Positions 59,557 through 64,000 of a stretch of DNA of 64,000 bases are shown here, piece after piece. The stretch's first letter is position 1. Every line of letters begins with the position of its first letter. The DNA comes from Campylobacter lari subsp. lari. GTDB lineage: Bacteria; Campylobacterota; Campylobacteria; Campylobacterales; Campylobacteraceae. The translations under genes were made by a program, and so were the position numbers. The notes beneath the pieces are model-generated. The model was given only the letters and a program-made list of their open reading frames with translations, searched no databases and had not been told where the DNA came from. Where the stretch lies: the NCBI RefSeq assembly GCF_013372185.1, contig NZ_CP053830.1:620001-684000 (forward strand). Reading direction: 5' to 3'.

Positions 59557-61383
59557 ATGCGTATGCGTTTGGTGATGGGCTTTATAGCTTGTTTTTTCTT
59601 GCTTTTGCTTGCTAGAGTGTATTATATAAGTATTAAATCTAATGTTTATTATGAAGAAATAGCTAAACAAAATGCCATTAAAACGCAATTTTTGGCACCT
59701 GTTAGAGGGCAAATTTTAGACATAAAGGGTAGACCCTTAGCGGTAAATAAATTAGGTTTTTCGATCTCTATAAAGCCATATTTGCATATAAAAAAGAAAA
59801 ACAGAGCTCTTTTAGAGCAAGAATTACAAGCTATAGCAGGAGCCTTTCCGGATTTAAATGTTACTAAGCTCAAAAGAGCTTATGTAAAAGCGGATTCTTA
59901 TTATAACCAAGATTATATAGAAGTGGTTCCATTTATAGAATATGACGCGATGATTAAGCATTTTACTAAGCTTAATTTGCGTGAAAATATGCAAGTTAAA
60001 TCTACTACTCAAAGATTTTATCCTTATGATGCTTTAGCTAGCCATGTTATAGGTTATGTTGGAAAAGCAAATTTAAATGATATGAATGAAAATGAAATTG
60101 CAAGATTGACTAGCTATGTAGGGCGTAGTGGCATAGAGCGTTCTTATAATGAAATTTTACAAGGCCAAAAGGGCGAAAAGGTTAGCAAGGTAAATGCATT
60201 AAATAAAGAAATAGAAGAACTTTCTTATAAAAAGCCTACTTCAAGTAATATCACTTTAAGTATAGATCTTGACTTGCAAGAATATTTGGCCAGTATTTTT
60301 GAAAATTTAGCAGGTGCAGCTATAGTAATGGATGTAAAAAATGGGGCTATTTTAGCAGCGGGTAGTTTTCCTGAGTATAATCTCAATCCTTTTGTTACGG
60401 GTATTAGCCAAGAAGAATGGGATAAACTTTCTAATGATTTAAACCATCCTTTTACTAATAAACTCATTAATGGACTTTATCCTCCAGGTTCGGTTGTAAA
60501 AATGGGTACAGCTTTAGCCTTTTTAGATAGTGGTAAAGTAAGTGAAAATCATAAATACTTATGTGATTCTAACTTTGAGCTTGGTGGTAGAAAATTTAGA
60601 TGTTGGAAGGCTATAGGTCATGGTTATGTAAATATGATTGATGCTATTAGAGAAAGCTGTGATGTGTATTTTTATAAAGGCGCTTTGGAAGTTGGCATTG
60701 ACATCATTAGTTCTGTTTTTGAAAGAATAGGTTTTGGCGCAAAAACAGGAGTTGATTTACCTAATGAATTTATAGGAACAGTTCCTAATAGAATATGGAA
60801 AAAAGAAAAATACAACCAACCATGGTATCAAGGTGAAACTTTAAATACAAGCATAGGTCAAGGTGATTTTCTTGCTACTCCTATGCAAGTGGCTAAATTT
60901 ACAGCTATGATTGCTACAGCTAAAAATATCACACCACATTTTTTACATAGCGTTGATGATAATGTTACTAAGGTAAATTTTGACAATAATAAAAGTGTTT
61001 TTACAACTTTTGAACTATCAAAACTTCCACTTTTAAGGCGCGCTATGTATGAAGTTGCTAATGAAGATGGTGGGACTACGGCAAGATTTTTAAGAAATTC
61101 ACCTATTACCATAGCAGCTAAGACAGGAACAGCTCAAGTAGTTGGAATTTCTCAAAGTGAAAAAAAGCGTATTAAAGAAGAGGATTTGGAGTATTTTTTA
61201 AGATCTCATGCTTGGATTACTTCTTATGCACCTTATGAAAAACCACAATATGTAGTAGTGGTTTTAATCGAACATGGAAAAAGCGGTAGTAGCACAGGAG
61301 GACCTATACTGGCTAAAATTTATCAAAAACTTATAGATTTGGGTTATATTGATAAAAAATATATCAAGAAAAAGACTAGATAA
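59557..61383 (+). CDS. mrdA: Penicillin-binding protein 2 (MrdA), elongation-specific transpeptidase
   Basis: 608 residues from the ATG at 59557, with AAGGAAAAA upstream. There is one N-terminal membrane anchor (about 6-26) and a dimerisation/pedestal region with LAPVRGQILDIKGRPLAVN. The transpeptidase domain (about 240-600) has the active-site SxxK motif in PPGSVVKMG, the second motif as SCD, and KTGTAQV. It cross-links new wall material with RodA, encoded at 3220-4329. The 3' end overlaps the convergent queA by 8 bp. Confidence 0.95.
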   Translation: MRMRLVMGFIACFFLLLLARVYYISIKSNVYYEEIAKQNAIKTQFLAPVRGQILDIKGRPLAVNKLGFSISIKPYLHIKKKNRALLEQELQAIAGAFPDLNVTKLKRAYVKADSYYNQDYIEVVPFIEYDAMIKHFTKLNLRENMQVKSTTQRFYPYDALASHVIGYVGKANLNDMNENEIARLTSYVGRSGIERSYNEILQGQKGEKVSKVNALNKEIEELSYKKPTSSNITLSIDLDLQEYLASIFENLAGAAIVMDVKNGAILAAGSFPEYNLNPFVTGISQEEWDKLSNDLNHPFTNKLINGLYPPGSVVKMGTALAFLDSGKVSENHKYLCDSNFELGGRKFRCWKAIGHGYVNMIDAIRESCDVYFYKGALEVGIDIISSVFERIGFGAKTGVDLPNEFIGTVPNRIWKKEKYNQPWYQGETLNTSIGQGDFLATPMQVAKFTAMIATAKNITPHFLHSVDDNVTKVNFDNNKSVFTTFELSKLPLLRRAMYEVANEDGGTTARFLRNSPITIAAKTGTAQVVGISQSEKKRIKEEDLEYFLRSHAWITSYAPYEKPQYVVVVLIEHGKSGSSTGGPILAKIYQKLIDLGYIDKKYIKKKTR

Positions 61384-62395
61384 TTAGCATTCCATCGCCA
61401 TATGAGTAAAAACGATAGTTATTTTCTATGGCTTCATGGTAAAGTTTTAAGGTTTTTTCTCTACCTATAAATGCTGCCACAAGCATAATTAAAGTTGATT
61501 TTGGTAAGTGAAAATTAGTAAGTAAATAATCAAGTCTTTGCGGGGTGTTTTGCGGGTGTAAAAATAAATCACAAAAACCTTCTTTTATTTTTTTTCTATG
61601 ATAATATTCTATACAACGAGTAACAGTAGTACCTACACCTAGTATTTTCTTAGAAGAATCAATCAAAACACAAGTTTCATCATCAATATGAAAAAATTCT
61701 GAATGCATTTTATGATTGCGTATATCTTCACATTCTACACCTTTAAAAGTTCCTGCGCCAACGTGTAGTGTGATAGTATGGATATTGTGATTTTTTTTAA
61801 GCTCATTAATCATTGTTTCATCAAAATGCAAGCTCGCAGTAGGTGCAGCAACCGCACCTTGATTTTTAGCAAAAATACTTTGATAGTTAATACTATCTTG
61901 TGCTTCATCTGCTCTTTTAATATAAGGTGGTAAAGGAATATGGCCTATTTTTTCTAAAATTTTAAAAACTTCATGATGGTTAAGCTCTTTTTCATCATTA
62001 AAAAATTCAACTTCTCTTGTACCATCATCATGTAATTTTTTGATTTTAGCTTTTAAAGAATTTTCAAAATATAAAATTTGTCCTTCTTTAACCTTACCCC
62101 GAATTTGCACTAAAAAATCATTATTTTTTAAAGGATGGTTGATAAAAAGTTCTATTTTGCTACCGCTTTCTTTATTTCCATAAATTCTTGCTTTGATGAC
62201 TTTAGTGTCATTAAAGATGATTTCACAAGGTGGTAAAATTTTAGCTAAGTCCTTAAAATGCAAATGTGAAATTTGATCTTTACATCTTTCATATACTAAA
62301 AGCTTAGCATTTTCTTTAGGTAAAATAGGAAAATTTGCTATAAGTTCATTTGGTAAGTTATAATCATAACTAGAAAGCAAAAGATCTTTATCCAT
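61376..62395 (-). CDS. queA: S-adenosylmethionine:tRNA ribosyltransferase-isomerase QueA
   Basis: 339 residues from the ATG at 62395 (MDKDLLLSSYDYNLP, the usual QueA N-terminus). Two earlier in-frame ATGs at 62404 and 62407 cannot be excluded. IIFNDTKVIKARIYG, the PTASLHFDE segment, TLHVGAGTFKGVE and the C-terminal TNFHLPKSTLIMLVAAF are diagnostic. It converts preQ1 to epoxyqueuosine in tRNA. It overlaps tatC by 8 nt. Confidence 0.95.
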   Translation of the reverse strand: MDKDLLLSSYDYNLPNELIANFPILPKENAKLLVYERCKDQISHLHFKDLAKILPPCEIIFNDTKVIKARIYGNKESGSKIELFINHPLKNNDFLVQIRGKVKEGQILYFENSLKAKIKKLHDDGTREVEFFNDEKELNHHEVFKILEKIGHIPLPPYIKRADEAQDSINYQSIFAKNQGAVAAPTASLHFDETMINELKKNHNIHTITLHVGAGTFKGVECEDIRNHKMHSEFFHIDDETCVLIDSSKKILGVGTTVTRCIEYYHRKKIKEGFCDLFLHPQNTPQRLDYLLTNFHLPKSTLIMLVAAFIGREKTLKLYHEAIENNYRFYSYGDGMLII

Positions 62396-63131
62396 TGTTT
62401 TCATCATTTTCTTTTTGACTAGGATTAACTTTTTTAGCTATATAAATAGAAATTCCATAAAGTCCGCACAAAGGCACAGCCATTAAAAATTGCGATATAA
62501 CATCAGGTGGTGTCATCATAGCTGAGAAAACAAAAATAACTAAAACAGAAACTCTAAAATGTTTTTTCAAAAAAGTATCATCAACAAGTCCAAGTTTAGC
62601 AAAGAAAAAGGTTATTACAGGCATTTCAAAAGCTAAGCCAAAAGCAATCACTAATTTAGTAAAAAACCCTACATATAAACCTATGCTAATTAAAGGCTTA
62701 AAATCTTGGGTTTGAACCCCAAAATCAATCAAAAATTTAAAAGCTAAAGGTATAACTATATAATAACAAAACAAAGCACCAAGCGCAAACATAATGCTCG
62801 CAAAGCTTACAAAAGGCACTACTAATCTTTTTTCATTATCATAAAGTCCAGGTGCTACAAACTTCCAAAACTGCCAAAAAATAACTGGCAAAGAAATCAA
62901 AAAAGCCGTAAAAAATGAAACCTTCATCGCAGTAAACAAAGGCTCTTGTAACTCAACGAAGGTCATTTGTCTTGAAATTTCAGGTAAGGCTGCTTCAACA
63001 GGTGCTTTTAGTATATCTATGATATAGTTATTAAAACTAAAACATACAAAAAACATCACAACAACACAAGCAACACTTATAAATAATCTTTTTCTAAGTT
63101 CTACTAAATGCGGTTTTAATTCTTCAAACAT
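62388..63131 (-). CDS. tatC: Sec-independent protein translocase TatC
   Basis: 247 residues with six membrane segments. The N-terminal HLVELRKRLF motif and the conserved FEMPVITFFFAKLGLVD region are typical. TatC is the twin-arginine receptor of the Tat export pathway. tatB is 2 nt upstream. tatA is not in the window. Confidence 0.95.
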   Translation of the reverse strand: MFEELKPHLVELRKRLFISVACVVVMFFVCFSFNNYIIDILKAPVEAALPEISRQMTFVELQEPLFTAMKVSFFTAFLISLPVIFWQFWKFVAPGLYDNEKRLVVPFVSFASIMFALGALFCYYIVIPLAFKFLIDFGVQTQDFKPLISIGLYVGFFTKLVIAFGLAFEMPVITFFFAKLGLVDDTFLKKHFRVSVLVIFVFSAMMTPPDVISQFLMAVPLCGLYGISIYIAKKVNPSQKENDENNG

Positions 63132-63133
63132 TC

Positions 63134-63526
63134 TTAGCTTTCCATTTTCTGAGTATTTTTTTCATCTTTTTGGATTTTTTCTTCAAGATTAGAAAGTTCT
63201 TGCATATCTTTTTCTAAATCATTAATTTCACTTTTTAATTCTTTGGTATTATTTAAAATATCTTCTTTGAGTTGATCAAATTCTTCAAAACTTAGTTTTT
63301 TTCTGATATTTTCATTAGTTTGTGAAAATTCATCTTTGTATTTTTGTGCTTCATCTTTTAATTCTGCTATTTTTAGTTCTTTGTTAATACTTGCTTTTGC
63401 TTCATCAATATTACTTTTAATGGCTTTTAAAATTTTTGCAATTTCAACTATAGTTGAAGGCAGTTTTTCAGGCCCAAGTACTAAAATAGCTACAACTAAA
63501 ATAACTAAAATTTCACCAAAACTCAT
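63134..63526 (-). CDS. tatB: Sec-independent protein translocase TatB
   Basis: 130 residues from the ATG at 63526 (MSFGEILVILVVAILVLGPE). A GTG six codons earlier would add a charged stretch before the membrane helix and is unlikely. One membrane segment with the conserved GPEKLP hinge is followed by an amphipathic helix and a long, highly charged, coiled-coil tail (about 45-130). It forms the receptor with TatC. Confidence 0.92.
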   Translation of the reverse strand: MSFGEILVILVVAILVLGPEKLPSTIVEIAKILKAIKSNIDEAKASINKELKIAELKDEAQKYKDEFSQTNENIRKKLSFEEFDQLKEDILNNTKELKSEINDLEKDMQELSNLEEKIQKDEKNTQKMES

Positions 63527-63600
63527 TATTTTATCTTCTTTCACTTGAATATGCGGTTTACATTTTACATAAAAATACTTAAAAATATTATTACTTTTAC

Positions 63601-63638
63601 TATATTAATATATAAAGATATCTTGATATATTAATATA
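63601..63638. repeat. 38-bp near-perfect AT-rich palindrome, probable operator
   Basis: Around a central GATATC, 18 of 19 base pairs match, with arms starting TATATTAATATAT. It ends 5 nt before the TG of the promoter of the permease gene and would cover its -35 region. It may bind a dimeric repressor or extrude as a cruciform. It lies in the divergent region between tatB and the permease gene. Confidence 0.75.
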
Positions 63639-63642
63639 TTTT

Positions 63643-63651
63643 TGTTATATT
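63643..63651 (+). promoter_or_regulatory. Candidate extended -10 promoter of the permease gene
   Basis: TG-T-TATATT predicts a start near 63658 and a 21-nt leader with AAGGAAAAG before the ATG at 63679. Confidence 0.5.
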
Positions 63652-63678
63652 GAATTAAAAATAAAAAAAAGGAAAAGC

Positions 63679-64000
63679 ATGGAGAAGTTGGTTTTTATTT
63701 TAAAAGATTTTCTTATTTTATTTATAGAAATATCTGCTTTGTTTATTTTAGTTAGTGTACTTATTGCTTATTTAAATGAGCGTTATGCTAAATTTTTTAA
63801 TGAGCATTTAAAGAAAGATTCTTTTACAAGCTATGTAAAAGCCATACTTTTAGGTTGTTTAACTCCATTTTGCTCATGTTCAAGCATACCGCTTTTAAAC
63901 GCATTTTTAAAAGCTAAAGTCCCACTTGGAGTATGCATAGCTTATTTAATCACCTCGCCTTTAATTAATCCTATTATAGTGGTGATGTTTATGGTGAGTT
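63679..64000 (+). CDS. Permease of the ArsP_1 (DUF318) family (3' truncated)
   Basis: The gene runs off the window after 107 codons. Two membrane segments are visible at the N-terminus. The motif TPFCSCSSIPLLNAFLKA with its two cysteines, and the following ITSPLINPIIV, are typical of the ArsP_1 permease family. Some members export methylated arsenicals, and others have unknown substrates. The cysteine pair suggests thiophilic ligand binding, which is inference. The large palindrome upstream suggests local control by a regulator. Confidence 0.75.
   Translation, partial: MEKLVFILKDFLILFIEISALFILVSVLIAYLNERYAKFFNEHLKKDSFTSYVKAILLGCLTPFCSCSSIPLLNAFLKAKVPLGVCIAYLITSPLINPIIVVMFMVS

Overview
The window comes from a Campylobacter chromosome. 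The DNA is very AT-rich and genes are packed with 1 to 20 nt overlaps. Most promoters are bare or TG-extended TATAAT-like boxes after T-rich stretches, as is usual in Campylobacter. The gene set includes flpA, cbrR, a degenerate RibBA, a Campylobacter-type metNIQ system and an EnvC-like gene next to ftsEX. From memory of C. jejuni NCTC 11168, most genes match C. jejuni orthologues, but the order is a patchwork of short C. jejuni blocks (approximately Cj1282-Cj1268, Cj1068-1067, Cj0807-0795, Cj0687-0689, Cj0772-0775, Cj0638-0652, Cj0577-0579). That points to another thermotolerant species, most likely of the C. lari group. This placement is inference. I see no prophage, insertion sequence, CRISPR array or rRNA operon.

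Layout. 1-1562 (+): the 3' part of an M23 peptidase gene and a MidA-type methyltransferase. 1552-2574 (-): ribBA. 2622-3167: three tRNA genes. 3220-4329 (-): rodA. 4402-10376 (+): rluD-like, flpA, trmB, ftsE, ftsX, envC-like. 10432-19589 (+): pyrH, rpoZ, spoT, tyrS, a flavin oxidoreductase, amiA, mnmC. 19720-20550 (+): a stand-alone intimin-type beta-barrel gene. 20547-26211 (-): pyrD, M16 peptidase, dapA, fabL-like, pgsA, rseP. 26263-30854 (-): murJ, cysS, msbA. 30979-36797 (+): fapA-like, ruvA, ddl, orphan antitoxin-like gene, alpha/beta hydrolase, murF. 36809-37510 (-): flgH. 37596-40258 (+): pta-ackA. 40287-46569 (-): valS, metN, metI, an inserted GT8 glycosyltransferase, metQ. 46644-50598 (-): aspS, adk, ppa, an OmpA-like protein. 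50684-53028 (+): nadK, recN. 53090-61383 (+): cbrR, tatD, mltD, rlpA, kdsC, lptC, lptA, engB, mreD-like, mrdA. 61376-63526 (-): tatB, tatC, queA. 63679-end (+): the start of an ArsP_1-family permease gene behind a large palindrome.

The dominant theme is the cell envelope. Present are peptidoglycan precursor synthesis (dapA, ddl, murF), lipid II flipping (murJ), elongasome enzymes (rodA, mrdA, mreD-like), and wall cleavage and its control (M23, ftsEX-envC, amiA, mltD, rlpA). LPS/LOS synthesis and export (kdsC, lptC, lptA, msbA), phospholipid and fatty acid synthesis (pgsA, fabL), envelope proteolysis (rseP) and Tat export also appear. The rest is core housekeeping: four aminoacyl-tRNA synthetases (Tyr, Cys, Val, Asp), tRNA modification (trmB, mnmC, queA), the stringent response, acetate metabolism, NAD kinase and recombination.

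The most unusual item is the 276-residue protein at 19720-20550. It looks like a complete inverse-autotransporter (intimin/invasin) beta-barrel but ends exactly where the barrel ends, with no passenger. Other points of note are the GT8 gene between metI and metQ, the apparently leaderless nadK mRNA, the consensus TTGACA-N17-TATAAT promoter before tRNA-Gln, the 38-bp palindrome before the last gene, and several family members that have lost catalytic residues (EnvC-like LytM domain, CbrR GGDEF motif, GTP cyclohydrolase half of RibBA).
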